The notes beneath the pieces are model-generated. The model was not told the origin of the DNA and did no database searches. It saw only the letters and a list, made by a program, of their open reading frames with translations. A DNA stretch of 64,000 nucleotides from Diabrotica undecimpunctata (lineage: Eukaryota > Arthropoda > Insecta > Coleoptera > Chrysomelidae): contig NC_092803.1 of the NCBI RefSeq assembly GCF_040954645.1, positions 83,555,417 through 83,619,416 of the forward strand, read 5' to 3'. Position numbers and translations under genes: made by a program. This document shows positions 19,004 through 31,158 of this stretch, one piece after another (within the stretch, counting starts at the first letter, position 1; every line of letters begins with the position of its first letter).

Positions 19004-19689
19004 ATGATTAAATTTGCTAATACTTTTTAAATTAAATACAGGATTAGTCAAAAACAAATTCATTATTTGCTCAATATTTTTAAATGCATTACCCTGTATT
19101 TTATATCACCATCATAAACTAGAGTCAATTTAGTTTAATTCCTCTTAAATATTTTCTATGTGTATAGATAATAGTTTTGAAGATATTTTAAGTTGTAGTA
19201 AAAAAAAAGGATATTTCATGAAACATGAAACAAATTTATAAATTTTATTTACTTTACCATTTACAAAAAAAAATCTTAACGCAAACAAACCAAAAATTAA
19301 AAAATAAAGAATTCGTTATTTTCATTGTAGAAGGTTTTCGAAATAATTTCACATAGAGATCTACTTTTGCCAAGAGTAAAAGTGGTAAATAACTTTACCA
19401 TTACCGGTAGCAAGACCGGATCAGAAAGAAGGAGAGTGAATAGTTAGTAATGGGTCTTGGTGGCAGTAGCTATGCCAAGTGACTAATGTCATTAAATACC
19501 AAACAACCCCTAAGTTGACATACAATTCAATGGCACTGCAGATCCTACCCGCGATGGGATGGGTAAAGGCGAGTTTCCAACGCCCTGGAACCCTTTTCAT
19601 AAGGTATAATATGTAAGTATGGTATGAAAAGTCCCTGGTCTTCCAATCTGGGGGCTGGGCGTAGGACTAATATCTCTACCCTGAAAAAA

Positions 19690-19945
19690 AGCATTGTTAC
19701 GAGAGCTGAAAATACAAAAACTAGACGAACCTTATGTAGACGACCTGACAAATGAAAACAGAGTATTCGATTTGGAACACGGAATGTGAGATATTTGTTA
19801 GACACTCTTAATAAAAATAATATGGACATAACAGTTATACAAGAAATACGATGGAAAGAGACCGGTACTCTCCAGAATACAATATACTATAGCTGCCATC
19901 AAATACAACATATCTTTGGTGTGAGTGTGGCTTTATAGTGAGGAA
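19690..19945 (+). pseudogene. Non-LTR retrotransposon endonuclease, N-terminal part
   Basis: A plus-strand frame reads RFGTRNVRYLLDTLNK, then MDITVIQEIRWKETGTLQ. This is the start of an APE-type endonuclease, where the usual motif is GTWNVR and the catalytic Glu lies in QEIRW. The frame is cut off at about 19945 by a minus-strand element. Sequence resembling the end of the same kind of endonuclease resumes on the plus strand at 21040, so 19690-19945 and 21040-22385 were probably one element before the insertion. Confidence 0.7.
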
Positions 19946-19949
19946 AAGA

Positions 19950-21037
19950 ATTATTTTTTTTTAATTAATACTCACAACAGGCCATTAAGACCTAGGCAAT
20001 TTTTATAAAATACTATCATAAGATTAAGTAATTACAATTATTTTAAACAAAATTCAAACGTAAGTATATACAAAATATTCTTGACTGCTCTGAAGGATAT
20101 CATAAATAATATTCCTCCATTTACTTCTGTTTTGTGCTTTACTTGTTTAGTCCCTCACCTTGATGTGTTTAAGGTCTTCCTCCACTTTATTAATCCACCT
20201 CATTCAGCCTACCTGTTTTCTGGAGCTGATTAGTTTGCTGGCCATAACTAATTTAGGCATTCTGTTCGCTTCCATTTTTTCTACATGTCCCAACTATCTG
20301 AACCTTTGCGACTTAACGCGAATCTGATTATGGTAGGTACATTGTACAAAGCCATTAATTCGTTGTTGGTTCTTCTCTCTCACCCGTCTTCTGTCTTTGT
20401 TCTGTCAGTTATCTTTTTAGAGTATCCTCTTCCTTTTTATTTAATGTCCATGCCTTGCACGCATATGTTACTGTGGGTCTAATTACTGTTTTATATATTC
20501 GGAACGTATATCTCGAATATCTCGAAACGTATTATCAATTCATTTGGGCTATTAAACTGCCTAATTTTTTTTTGTCTGATAACTGTCAGTTATCTTTTTA
20601 GAGTATCCTCTTCCTTTTTATTTAATGTCCATGCCTTGCACGCATATGTTACTGTGGGTCTAATTACTGTTTTATATATTCGGAACGTATATCTCGAATA
20701 TCTCGAAACGTATTATGAATTCATTTGGGCTATTAAACTGCCTAATTTTTTTTTTTTTCGATATTCTGACTTCGAGCTCCCATTTCTCTTTTTCATTTTC
20801 ATCGAATACTACACTTATCTATTCAAAATTGTCCACGCTTTTAAAAGTATAACTTTTATCACTTCAAGACCTCACAATAAAGTTTGTATCAGCACTAGGC
20901 TATGTTTTCACGTTTTTAATCCCTTTTTTAAATATTTTGTTAACGAGAATGTAATCAATTTGGTTTCTTATCAGATTATTTTCGTTGTCTTCTGGTGCAC
21001 TCCATGTATCAAGTCTTCTTGGTGGTAATTGATTACA
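19950..21037 (-). pseudogene. Inserted, internally deleted non-LTR element
   Basis: On the minus strand the right end encodes the last part of an APE endonuclease (RRLDTWSAPEDN, RNQIDYILVNKIFKKGIKNV, at about 20930-21030). It jumps directly to the C-terminal region (FRIYKTVIRPTVTYACKAW, TLNKKEED). The reverse transcriptase core is missing. A poly-T run at 19953-19962 on the plus strand looks like the 3' poly-A tail of the minus-strand copy. A stretch of about 172 bp is tandemly duplicated (20402-20755). Confidence 0.7.
20402..20755. repeat. Tandem duplication, 181-bp period
   Basis: The segment beginning CTGTCAGTTATCTTTTTAG at 20402 recurs at 20583. The copies agree over about 172 bp, with one substitution (CAATTC versus GAATTC) and differences only in the terminal T run. 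Confidence 0.95.
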
Positions 21038-21039
21038 GA

Positions 21040-22385
21040 TTAACAAAGGATAACAAAAGTTATAGAGGTACTAATATTGACTCAGATCACTATCTCATAG
21101 CTGTGAGTCTCAGAGCACGTATATCAAACGATAAAACTAAGCCAAAAATAATTAATTAAATATAATGTTGATAAATTAGACTAGAAGCAATGTTGAAGAC
21201 TATTGAGTAAATGGAAAGGAGGAAAAACAAAAGCACAAACAGAAAAAGCGGCAACAAATTAATAATGAGTTCGGAGAAATGGAAAACTTAAATAGATAAG
21301 AGAACCACACAAAAATTTGACAAACAAGTTAACACAAAAAGAGAGCTTTTCAAGCCACAATCAAACAAAGTTAAGGCTCGTAATGGAATTCTTTTAAATG
21401 AACTACTAAAAAGGTGATAGGAATACTTTAATAGAGAAATTAGAGCTGAAAGATAACTGATATAGAACTAGTACAGGAGAAAACTAATCTACCAACTTGG
21501 GAAGAAATAAATAAAGCAATTTAGTCTCTAGCCAGAAAGAAATTACCTGGAGCAGAGAATCTACCTGCAGAAATATTTAAATGTGGCTGTCAAACCCTCT
21601 TTCACAAACTATTAATACAGTTATGGCAAGAATGCGGTTTACCAGAAGATTGGAATACTAGAATTATTTGCCATATATACAAAAAGGAAACGTGTGCGAC
21701 TGTTCAAACTTTAGAGGAATTTGCCTTCCTAATACGGCATACAAAATTTTGTCCCTGATATTAACGAAAGACGCACCGTTTTTTGATAATATAATATAAT
21801 TTTTCCAAATAGTTTTTTTGAAAAACAGATCTACCATTGACCCCATATCATCCACCAGACAGATATTAGAAAAAACCGCGGAGTACGACATACACTGCCA
21901 AGAGTAAGAAAGTGCAAACTTTATAAAACCATAATATGCCCAGTGCTCACTTATGGATTGGAAAAATAGGCAATGACGACTCGAGATACAGAGTTCCTAC
22001 ACATGTTTAAAAGAGTAATATTGGGACCATATGTGGCGGAGTTAACGAACAGGGTCTGTGGAAAAGGCGATACAATTTCAAACTCTATAGACTTTTTGGT
22101 GATGCAGATATCATAAAAACGATCGAAATTAACAGCCCAAGATAGATGGGCCAAGTTGTGCGGATGGATGAAAGTGATCCTGCTAAAATACCTGTGTTAA
22201 ATAAACCAGTGGAAATAAAAAAGGAGTGAACTAAACTAAAATATATTTGGTCGATGTGCAGGAAGATTTAAGTGAGATTAGAGTAAGGAGATAAGGAAGA
22301 CAGACATTCGTCAGAGAAGGATGGAAGAATGTCTTGAGGGAGGTCAAGGTGCACGAAGAGTTGTAGACCAACTGATGATGAAAAG
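21040..22385 (+). pseudogene. Non-LTR retrotransposon, endonuclease end to C-terminus
   Basis: Plus-strand blocks in order: the endonuclease end NIDSDHYLIAVSLRARIS (SDH motif) at about 21077; reverse transcriptase start WEEINKAI, LARKKLPGAENLPAEIFKCG, LIQLWQECGLPEDWNTRIIC at 21500-21670; thumb and C-terminal blocks RRYNFKLYRLFGDADIIKT and RWMGQVVRMDESDPAK at 22060-22190. Many stops and shifts are present, and the palm with the YADD box is not recognisable. It is the continuation of the element interrupted at 19945. Confidence 0.7.
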
Positions 22386-23933
22386 TGGTTGAATGTGACC
22401 ATTTACTGTGACCATTGACTGTGCTATAGGAATAATGTAATCCAATTAAGTGATTTCCAAGTTTATTATCTAAAATAGTTATAGATATCTAATATAATTA
22501 CCTATTTTGACTACGAGTTACCATAAAAAAGATATGAGATATTACTTTTATGTTGAACAATAATGAAACCTACTTAATTATGGACTCTTTGTTTTACCCA
22601 CTGATAAAAAAAACATCAAAAAATTTAAAATCATCGTCAAGTAACTTCTGATGTAACTGATATGCTACAGACGCATAATGTTCTCATGCAGACGGACGGA
22701 CCAGTCACTGTTTTATGACCGGGCCTTATGCTAGAATAAAAATTTGACCCAAACTTATAAAAATCTGTGTGCGTTAATTATTATTCAAATACTTGAAAAG
22801 GAGAGGGGGTATACCTTGCTTCTCTCATAATACGCAAATAATGAGCAGGGAAGTAGATTTCTTTTCTGTGACTTAACTTTCGTTCTTTGGGACTATGTAC
22901 TGAGTGTACCTCATTTGGGTATGCCCTATCTAGAGATATTTCTGCTCTATAGTAAGTGAATACTTTTTGGACATATCGAGTAAGGCGTTGGATCGTTTGA
23001 TGTTTCTATTTTGATAGCACCATTTATTGCTCCAAATAATGATCTTTATAGGTCAAAATTCATTAATCTTTTGGTTTAGGAATTTTGTTACGGTGGATGC
23101 AAAAATATCACTTTCAAAACTACCTTGGTCCTCGTACCATACGAATACGTATTTAAACGAAGAGCTAAAAGCACTGATTCAAGATCTACTGCAAAAACTA
23201 AAATATTCTCACTTTCTTGGCACTTTGTTTTGCTATTTTCTTTTTCCTGTCGAGCTTTCGATTATCTAAGTTGAAAAGCCTGGTAAACATCTTCCAATAC
23301 GGATCTATTCTTGTACTTCGAACATGTATTCCACTGAAGTTCTACAGTAATGAGACTTTAAGTGGGGTAAATTTGAAAAAAACTCTTTAACATCTTTTAA
23401 ACCATCTTGAATGTGCTCTTCTGATCCTTGGGTGCCAGTATTTTAAATAATCCTGGTGATTTTTCGTTGTCCAGTTCTGTACTGTTTTTTCTCCAATATC
23501 TAATTTACATAAAACATATCTTTGCAAACCTGTTTTTTGGATTTGGTATTTTGAATTGAATTATCTTCTCGATTGCTCACAATGTAATAGCATTTCCAAC
23601 TTACTTTCTTCCGTTTTTCTTTGTTGTTGTGTCTATATTTAGGTTTTATTGGAAGAACTAAGTCTAAACTAAAAAATCTAAAATTCATTTCTAATGGGTC
23701 TAGTGACTAAACCCCTTAGAAATGATTTTTTTGTTTCCCAAGAACTTAGTTTCCAAAACTCCTCTCCTCCGTTTTCTTATTTTTTTTTTTTTAATTTTTG
23801 GACGTACCCATTGCATTTCGGCCCTATCTTTCGCTCCTTTTTTATAACATTTTGTTTGTAAACTCAATCACTATTCATCTTAAATCCTGTATAAGCCTTT
23901 CCATTAAGTCTTAAATCTTCCATCTATTTCCAG
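22386..23933. other. Intron DNA, nothing recognised
   Basis: No coding frame, repeat or RNA gene I can support. Short open frames such as 23027-23269 lack recognisable motifs. Confidence 0.4.
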
Positions 23934-24026
23934 AGATGGAAGCCCCAAGGAATCAGAACAAGAGGAAGGCCCGTAAAATATGGATAGACGACGTAAAGAG
24001 AGATCTTAAAACCATGAACATGCCTC
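23934..24026 (+). pseudogene. Non-LTR retrotransposon C-terminal tail fragment
   Basis: Frames read RWKPQGIRTRGRPVK, then after a one-base shift IWIDDVKRDLKTMNM. This is the same type of tail seen intact at 38820-38890 (WKPIGRRKKGRPRTRW, LDDVEDDLKTMNI). The rest of the element is absent. Confidence 0.65.
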
Positions 24027-25349
24027 TTCGACCATCATTTTCGTTATTTGAATTAAGATAGTGTCTGTCTGTTTGAGTATGTGTTTCTTTATTTTCGATA
24101 CTTTACTATCTTCACCGTTTGATGATTGGTATTCCGACGCAGAATCAAAAATGGGTTTTCGGTACCAGATGCGGATGCCTCTTAAACCTCAGCTTTGGCT
24201 GGACTCCCCATAATAGTTATTATTCAAAATACTTCTCTGTTGAACGCTAGTTCCAGATTTTAACAGATGTTATTTCGGTATAATTGTAGTGGAATCTTGA
24301 ACCACATCTGACTTATTGCAGTTGTCGCTCTCTGTACTGGAAAAACTAACTTGGTCTATTATGCTTGTCGAAATATTCATGTCCTCTTCAGGATCTGAAG
24401 TGTGGGATCTTTCGATTGCAGCTGCTTGGAGTCACAGTTGTACCATGCGCCTAGTTCTATTTTCTGCATACATATTACTAAATTTGCAACAAAAAATGAT
24501 TAGCAATAGTATGTCAAATTAGTTTACTTTAAGTGTGATAACATTTCCTCTTATATCAATAAATATGATTGTTTATCATTGTTTATATTGTTTTAGATAG
24601 ATTTTCACATAATATTATCTATAAACATGTAAAAATTATACTTCTATATTTTTCTCATGATTCTATATCATTGATATATTTAAATAATAATATTAGCTAT
24701 ACTTTTTAGGATATAATGTTAAATTCCTAATTAGAAGCAAAATGTGATGTAAAATAATGGTAAATGAGTGACTTACCTTCTATCACAAAATCAAAAGAAC
24801 TTTTAAAACACTTAACACAAATATTACTAGTATATTTCGGTTTCAAAATTAACAAAAGCACTAAAACCAAACCAAGGTGATCCTTCGCTCTCAGATGTTT
24901 GATTTACATCTGAAGTACACAGTTAAAAAATAGACAATTTGCCTAATTTCCTACGGAGTTCCTAATCGTAAATATTTGCATCTGGCTCGGTGTGAAAAAA
25001 ACAGCCCAAAAGAAATATGTCAAAACTGTCAAAATAGTTACTTATTAGAGAAATTTAAAACAATCACAAATTGTTGCTAATTAAGATTATTGTGATGTAT
25101 TGGCAACCATGCAGTGCGGTTACGTCACAATCAGCTGAGAGAAAACTCAGTACGACAGACGCGACGATGGCCTATTTAATGTATATTGTTACTGTTGTTA
25201 TTATTTACAACCCGGTCCGATACATATTAATTATGTAAAGAGAAATGAAGACCTACTTATAAATCAAAGAAACATGATTATAAAGGAATAGGTACTCTAA
25301 ACAGAGAGAGTAATAATTAAAATTTACAGGTATTGGTTTAAACTTAATG
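24027..25349. other. Intron DNA with an unassigned acidic coding-like stretch
   Basis: Minus-strand frames near 24300-24450 give SHTSDPEEDMNISTSIIDQV, an acidic, Ser-rich stretch with stops. It could be part of an old transposon protein, but I cannot name it. Nothing else was found. Confidence 0.3.
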
Positions 25350-25351
25350 TA

Positions 25352-26685
25352 CGAGGCATGTGTTTTAAGTAAGTACCGTTTTGCGATTCCGCCGCCGCAG
25401 CGCTACTGTCGGCGTTCCGCGCATGAGCGCTGGTTACCTACATCTCTCGTCTACGCACTGACGCCATTACAGTCTGATTCTTCATTGTATACTTGTTTAC
25501 TCCAGTGTTTAAGATGCCTCCAACAGTCGTGAGTCACGCTGATTGTGAAGTACGGGCTGTTATACGATTTCTTAGTGCTAAAGGCGTAAAACCGATCGAT
25601 ATTCATCGTGAGATCGTTGAAGTTTACGGACAAAACATTATGAGTGATGGAATAGTAAGGAAATGGGTGAGAGCATTTAAAGATGGCCTCACAAATGTGC
25701 ATGATGAAGAACGGAGTGGGCGTCCTTCGGTCGTTAATGAAAATTTGGTGCAGAAAGTGGACGAAAAGGTGAGAGAAAACAGACATTTTACAATTTCATC
25801 ATTGTCCGACTGCTTTCCTCAGTATTCTCGTAGTGTTTTGTATCGCATTGTTACTGAGAACTTGAATTACCGGAAATTGTGTTCACGTTGGGTTCCAAAA
25901 ATGTTGACGGATTTGCACAAAACTCAACGTTTAGGCAGTGCATTGACTTTCCTTGAGCGGTACCACAGTGAAGGTGAAGATTTTTTAGACCAAATTGTTA
26001 CTGGTGACGAAACGTGGGTGGCCTACGTCACACCAGAATCGAAACAACAATCCATGGAATGGCGACATTCATCATTACCCAAAAGAGTGAAGTTTAAGCA
26101 AACAATTTCTGCCCGGAAAATCATGTGCACAGTTTTTTGGGACAGAAAAGGAGTATTCCTAGTGGAGTTTCTGCCTCGTAATGAGACAATCAATGCAGCG
26201 TCTTATTGTGAGACATTGAAAAATCTGCGTCGTGCAATCCAGAACAAAAGACGTGGCAAGTTGAGTAAGGGTATCGTTTTGCTGCATGACAATGCCCGTC
26301 CACATGTGGCTAATCAGTCCAAAGATCTCATCAAATCATTTAAATGGGAAACTCTAGATCATCCTCCATACAGCCCTGATCTGGCGCCCAGCGACTACCA
26401 TTTGTTCCAGCACTTGAAGAAACACCTGGGCGGTCAGCGTCTTCAAGACGATAACGAAGTCAAAACATTTGTGATGCAGTGGTTAACAAGTCAGGCGGCA
26501 GAATTTTTATCAGGAGGGTATTCAAAAACTGGTGCCACGTTATGACAAGTGCCTCAATATTCACGGAAATTATGTAGAAAAGTAGATTAAGGTACAGGCT
26601 TTTATGTAAAAATAAAATTATTGCCATATCTTTGCACGTCTTTTTTTAATTCCAAAAACGGTACTTACTTAAAAAACACGCCTCG
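25352..26685 (+). mobile_element. mariner DNA transposon, nearly intact
   Basis: 1334 bp bounded by inverted repeats of about 31 bp. The left end is CGAGGCATGTGTTTTAAGT and continues into AAGTACCGTTTT; the right end is its complement with two mismatches. The TA target duplication is at 25350-25351 and 26686-26687. One transposase gene occupies most of the inside. The close match of the two ends and a single lesion point to a fairly recent insertion in the intron. Confidence 0.95.
25514..26545 (+). CDS. mariner transposase, C-terminus lost by a 1-nt insertion
   Basis: The ATG at 25514 starts MPPTVVSHADCEVRAVIRFL, the usual mariner N-terminus. Two helix-turn-helix DNA-binding regions occupy the first 110 residues. 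A WVPKML motif is at 126-131. The catalytic triad is D165 (TGDETW), D259 (HDNARPH) and D294 (SPDLAPSD), giving the D,D34D signature of mariner. The run of five T at 26504-26508 appears to hold one extra base. Downstream of it another frame carries the typical mariner end and stops at 26585, while the annotated frame ends early at 26545. Roughly the last two dozen residues are replaced by a short foreign tail, so this copy is probably inactive. Confidence 0.92.
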   Translation: MPPTVVSHADCEVRAVIRFLSAKGVKPIDIHREIVEVYGQNIMSDGIVRKWVRAFKDGLTNVHDEERSGRPSVVNENLVQKVDEKVRENRHFTISSLSDCFPQYSRSVLYRIVTENLNYRKLCSRWVPKMLTDLHKTQRLGSALTFLERYHSEGEDFLDQIVTGDETWVAYVTPESKQQSMEWRHSSLPKRVKFKQTISARKIMCTVFWDRKGVFLVEFLPRNETINAASYCETLKNLRRAIQNKRRGKLSKGIVLLHDNARPHVANQSKDLIKSFKWETLDHPPYSPDLAPSDYHLFQHLKKHLGGQRLQDDNEVKTFVMQWLTSQAAEFLSGGYSKTGATL

Positions 26686-26827
26686 TATATTTAAACAAAA
26701 AAGGATAAAAAAGTAAGTTGAAGTACATATGAAAATAAATCAATATTATTTTAAATCGTATCCCAGAGAGTTGTAATATTTGTGGGTATAAACTAATTTG
26801 TAAAGCACTACGATTTATACTACAGTC

Positions 26828-27475
26828 CATCTAATTAACCTACCGTTGCACGTCATTATTATTGACAGAGATCAAAGTTGACATAGTTGCCAAAGTATAA
26901 AAAATCCTGAATCCATTTTAAATCAAATAGGTCACATAATTATTGCAAAAGTGGGTTATACAACAAAACAAATTAATATTTAATGTACATAAATAGAAAC
27001 AAAACAAGAGTTAAAAAATAATCTTGTTACAAACAATTTGAGCCGCTTGTATGTATCGTATAAAGATGTAAAATGGAATACTTAAACAAAAAAAACCCTT
27101 TTTTTATTACTTATTATAATTAGTCAACACCGCAACTGTCAAATAAGTGTTTGCAATTTATGCCAAAATATCACCTTCGTTCGATTACAGTTACAGTGTG
27201 CTCCGAACAAATGTTCTTCATAAAAACGCTTTATAATGCATTTATACAAATTAAATGAAACATATTATTGTGTATTTCTTTAAGTTAACATTAATAGAAA
27301 TCTTTAAATATTATTTCTACGCGTATATAATAAAATATGTCTAGTGGGCCTAATGTCAATGTACTCGGCAAACTGATTCTAAAAAAGAACACACCTACCT
27401 AAATATTTCGTATTGGTATCATGTGACCTCACGGGCTATGACGCGGATGACGTGCAACGGTATGTAAATTAGATG
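26828..27475. repeat. MITE-like element with inverted ends, about 650 bp
   Basis: The left end CATCTAATTAACCTACCGTT, continuing GCACGTCAT, is matched by the complement of ATGACGTGCAACGG and TATGTAAATTAGATG at the right. Arms are about 30 bp with three or so mismatches. The inside is non-coding and AT-rich. Confidence 0.6.
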
Positions 27476-27849
27476 AAGTATATGTGCATATATGACTAAT
27501 GCACATGAAGGATTTATTAATAAATCTGAAGAAGAAAGTAAAAGATGAAGAAGAAGAAAATGAAACCAGTAGGATATTGAAGAAATGGTCGTCTTCGTGA
27601 GGGGGCAGATTTCTAAATATAAAACAAACATTTTATTTAAAATAAAGAGGGGAGAAAAAGAAAACAAAAAGGATTTAAAAAATGGTAGAAATAAAAATGT
27701 ATATCGTCTGGTTATTAAAGCAATTCGTGTATTGAAGAACGAGATTACTTAGAACAGGGTTATGGAAAAAACAAGTTCATGGTCGAAATGGAAGTAGAAG
27801 GGAAAAATTTAACTATTTTTATTTAGTTGCTACTTATTAAGTTACTTAC
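27476..27849. other. Intron DNA, nothing recognised
   Basis: Purine-rich stretch (GAAGAAGAAAG) near 27520-27560; no feature. Confidence 0.4.
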
Positions 27850-28014
27850 TATCGATTAAGGTTTGTCCTTCTGTTTTCAGTTCCTTGGTCTGCTGTTGAA
27901 AACTTTGTAGTTCGGCTTTCAGATCTGTTAATTTATCACAAAATGTAGAAATATTCGTTATTATCATAATATCATTCCATTGAGGCAAATTTTCTACTAT
28001 TTCCTGTCCAGACT
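27850..28014 (-). CDS. Prominin-like gene, exon 3 of those visible (extracellular loop)
   Basis: 165 bp with acceptor TATGTTGTAG and donor GTAAGTAAC on the minus strand. It enters in phase 1 (G|AG gives Glu, from exon 39856-40043) and leaves in phase 1. About 54 residues are encoded, including EIVENLPQWNDIM and a charged helical segment (KLTDLKAELQSFQQQTKEL) with one cysteine. This fits the coiled, helical first extracellular loop of prominins. The flanking introns are 11.8 kb (upstream) and 9.5 kb (downstream) and are full of transposons. Confidence 0.8.
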
Positions 28015-28584
28015 CTACAACATAAAAAAAATCAATCGGTTTGTTTTGCTTCGTTTTTAAACTATAAATAATATATTTTTAAAATACAAAATATGACGCC
28101 GTAATTCCCTTCACTACAGAATATTAAGGAATTCGCCACTGGTGATCTTATTTATATTGTTAAGTATAGGATTTGCCGTATTCTAAAAATGTATTGATTT
28201 TTTTTATATCCAATAAATCACTTTATATTTTTACTTAAATTCTAAAAAATATTGAATATTTCTTTTGTAATCTTCTATATGCGTAAATTCCATCATTATA
28301 ACTATAATAAATAGATTTATATTATATCTGCTTACATTACATTACGTTACGATGGACTACAACAATAACAACTTTGACATTTCAATAAACCATTATTGTT
28401 GGTATTTATTAAAAGTCACAATGGATCGTTTTCTGAAAAGAAACGAATTGAAATTTTATTGATGTAGGATATTTATCGTGTTTTTTTGGTAGAAGTCAAC
28501 AAGAAGCATATAATATCTGTAATAATTTATATTCTAACAGAAATTCCATAACAAGATCCAGTGCAGTTCGTAAAAAAGTGGCTT
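28015..28584. other. Intron DNA, nothing recognised
   Basis: AT-rich, no coding signal. Confidence 0.4.
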
Positions 28585-28803
28585 ATGTGTTACTATGTAT
28601 TAATCTGTGCATCGCAAATCTGGCTTCATCCTGCGTAACGATATGAAGTGGTGGAAGATTGAGCAAGACTTCCAATGCCGCTGTAGAAGTTGTTTTTATG
28701 GCCCCCATAATACATAGAAATGCTAGCCTTTGTGTATTACTCAGCAGCCTTATTGCTCCCACTTGCTGCGTCTTTGTCCACCACGTTACAGAGCCATAGA
28801 TTT
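28585..28803 (-). pseudogene. Jockey/R1/I-type reverse transcriptase C-terminal fragment
   Basis: The minus-strand frame reads YGSVTWWTKTQQVGAIRLLS, NTQRLAFLCIMGAIKTTSTA and ALEVLLNLPPLHIVTQDEAR. The RLAxLxIxGAxxTTPTAALExLLxLPPLH signature is characteristic of the region after the reverse transcriptase in insect Jockey/R1/I-group elements. Only about 70 residues survive. Confidence 0.8.
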
Positions 28804-30300
28804 TTATACTGTTTTACCCCTAAATCTTACCCTCTAGATTAGTTATAATTAACATAATGCCATTGAATACCTTGTCTCGACCGATTTGCATTGAAATTTG
28901 GATTTAGGTTATATTTACGCTTCAAAACATACACTTCAAAAGTGGACTTGTGCAGTTGGTTGCTTTTTATTTTTTTAGAGGTTAAAACGACCCATTTAAG
29001 AAAAAATTTAAAATTATAGGCAAGCAATTTAGAAATATTTAATTATACAGTGACATCAAATTTAGATTTTTTTACTATTTTAATTTTGTACTACATAATT
29101 TCTACCTTTATAAAAAATCAGCCCGCAGTATTTTTAATTGAAACTGTAAACACAATAATTTTTTAACCAATATGTTATGAATTTATTTTATTTTAACTTA
29201 AAAAAACAACCCTCATTAGTTTGTAAGGATGAGTATGATGAAAGTACATATGTCTGTGCTTTAAGCACTTTAAACCGGATAAACTTACAGATTGTACAGA
29301 TTATATTATAAACAATACATAAATAAAGTAAATTGTAAAGCGGTAACGATTAATTTTATTTGGGGAGATTTTCACGATGTTTATACTTTTTTATTTTGAG
29401 CGTACCTCGCTTAGTAACTTTTTTAAAAAGCAAAAATAAAGCTTTTTTGAAACACTTTCAAAAAATTTTAATGAGTTTTCCCCGAACAGTGATTCATTTT
29501 TTGGTTATCTCACGTTGAAATATTCGACTAGAATTTGACAGATGAGAACCTACTTTTCAAGAGCTACCACTCTGTTTCTACTGGGTCTATAGACTTTATA
29601 ATTACATCACTTTTTTGTTTCTATAAACGCTATATTTGTGTTACAAATATTTTTTTCGATAAATACTTACTTTTTGAGTTATTTGTGAAAAACCATCTGA
29701 AAACGTGGTTTTCATTTTGAAAAATGGACATTTTTACTCGTAAATAACTAAAAAAGTATTGACTCGATAAAATAAAAGTTGCTTAGAATTAGTCAATTTA
29801 TTCATTACCGAACTTGTATGTTTTTGTACCCCCGAGATGGAGTGGCTTTCACCCTCCAAGTGAAAGCAACCCTGGGCTTAAGCCCATAAGTAAAGTAAAG
29901 GGTAAGAGGAACCTAAATCCAAATTTTCAAGCAAATCCTTTGTAACGAGGAAAATTACAATCCAAAATCGTTATTTACTAAAATACAATGTGAATAGATT
30001 GGTACAGTAATTGGTAGTAAGTAGAAGAATTTTGTTTCCACTTAATTTTTATCAACGATTTTTATCCGCCGATTTACATCCGACTGGACATGAACGTTCC
30101 TCGCGATATATCGTTGCAACATATCTTTACATATTTTAGCAATATATCGCTTATCTTAAATTGCTTTAGTGTGAACGTGGTTAATATTTATACTAGCAAA
30201 TATTTATACAATATTATTGCCTTAATAAATTAATTATGTGTGAGTTACACAACTTCAAAATATCGGTTTTTAGTCCATTTAAATATTTATTTGAATAATA
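28804..30300. other. Intron DNA, nothing recognised
   Basis: AT-rich. A GC-richer patch at 29828-29915 (CCCCGAGATGGAGTGGC) may belong to a repeat family but has no partner in this window. Confidence 0.35.
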
Positions 30301-31021
30301 TACAGGATGTTAACAAATAAGTGGGAGAAACTTTAGGGGGTGATTCTGCATAAAAAAAAATGAGAGTTTGCTATATAGTGTATGTTTGTATATCGTATGT
30401 CCGCAAATGATTCGTTTTCCAAGATACCGTGGTGGATATGTGGATTTTACATTCAACATTGGTGCGCATACAATAATAGTCTCAATTAAAACAAATTGTA
30501 CGCCACTGAGATACTTCTAATTAAACATAATTTTTTAATTTTCCGTTCAATTTGTGACAAAAAATCTCTTTTGTTTTTTTTACATAAGGCGTTGCTTTTA
30601 TGCAAAAAAATAAAACATTTTACCGTATTTTTAATTTCTTTAATACGTAGCTAGAGAGGTATTTTAGCTTTTAGTTTTCCAAATATTGTTAATACTTAAT
30701 TAATTTTTCTGGAAAAAAAATGAAGAATTTTACCAATGAGGAATTGTCAGACATGCATTTTGTCTATGGTCGAAGTAATGGAAATGGTCGAAAAGCTCGA
30801 CGATTGTATGCTGAGTTGTATATAGGAGGTAACACAATATTGCTCGTTTTCAATTAAGACGATTCTTCATTCAATTGTTAAAATTTCTAATTTCTTTAAT
30901 GGCGTTTTTTCCGTATCACGGAAAACGATGCATTTGCAGACATTTGTTTATATAGTCAATTGTCATTATTTTGTCATGAAAAGTCACTCCCTGATATGTT
31001 GCACTTATTTGCTAACACCTT
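30301..31021 (+). mobile_element. Internally deleted DUF4817-type DNA transposon
   Basis: The left end CAGGATGTTAACAAATAAGT with AGGGGGTGA further in is matched in inverted orientation by the right end (AGGTGTTAGCAAATAAGTGC, AGGGAGTGA on the minus strand). The only coding remnant is at 30721-30860: MKNFTNEELSDMHFVYGRSN and NGRKARRLYAELY, which matches the N-terminal helix-turn-helix (DUF4817) found in these insect transposases. The catalytic part is gone, so this is a non-autonomous deletion derivative. The relic at 7297-7749 preserves the opposite end of the same kind of protein. Confidence 0.75.
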
Positions 31022-31158
31022 ATATATCATACAAATATGTATTTACACTTTGAACTTCTGTAACATAAAAACACTGAAAACTTTTGATGACCATAACCAA
31101 AGCTACTTGTCTGCAAAGTTTCAGCCAATTTAACTGAAACCACTTTTACATAAGAAAA

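Noticed and set aside
24300..24522. Possible extra exon or host gene in the intron
   Set aside because: The acidic minus-strand stretch has stops. The exons at 27850 and 18189 already join in frame without it.
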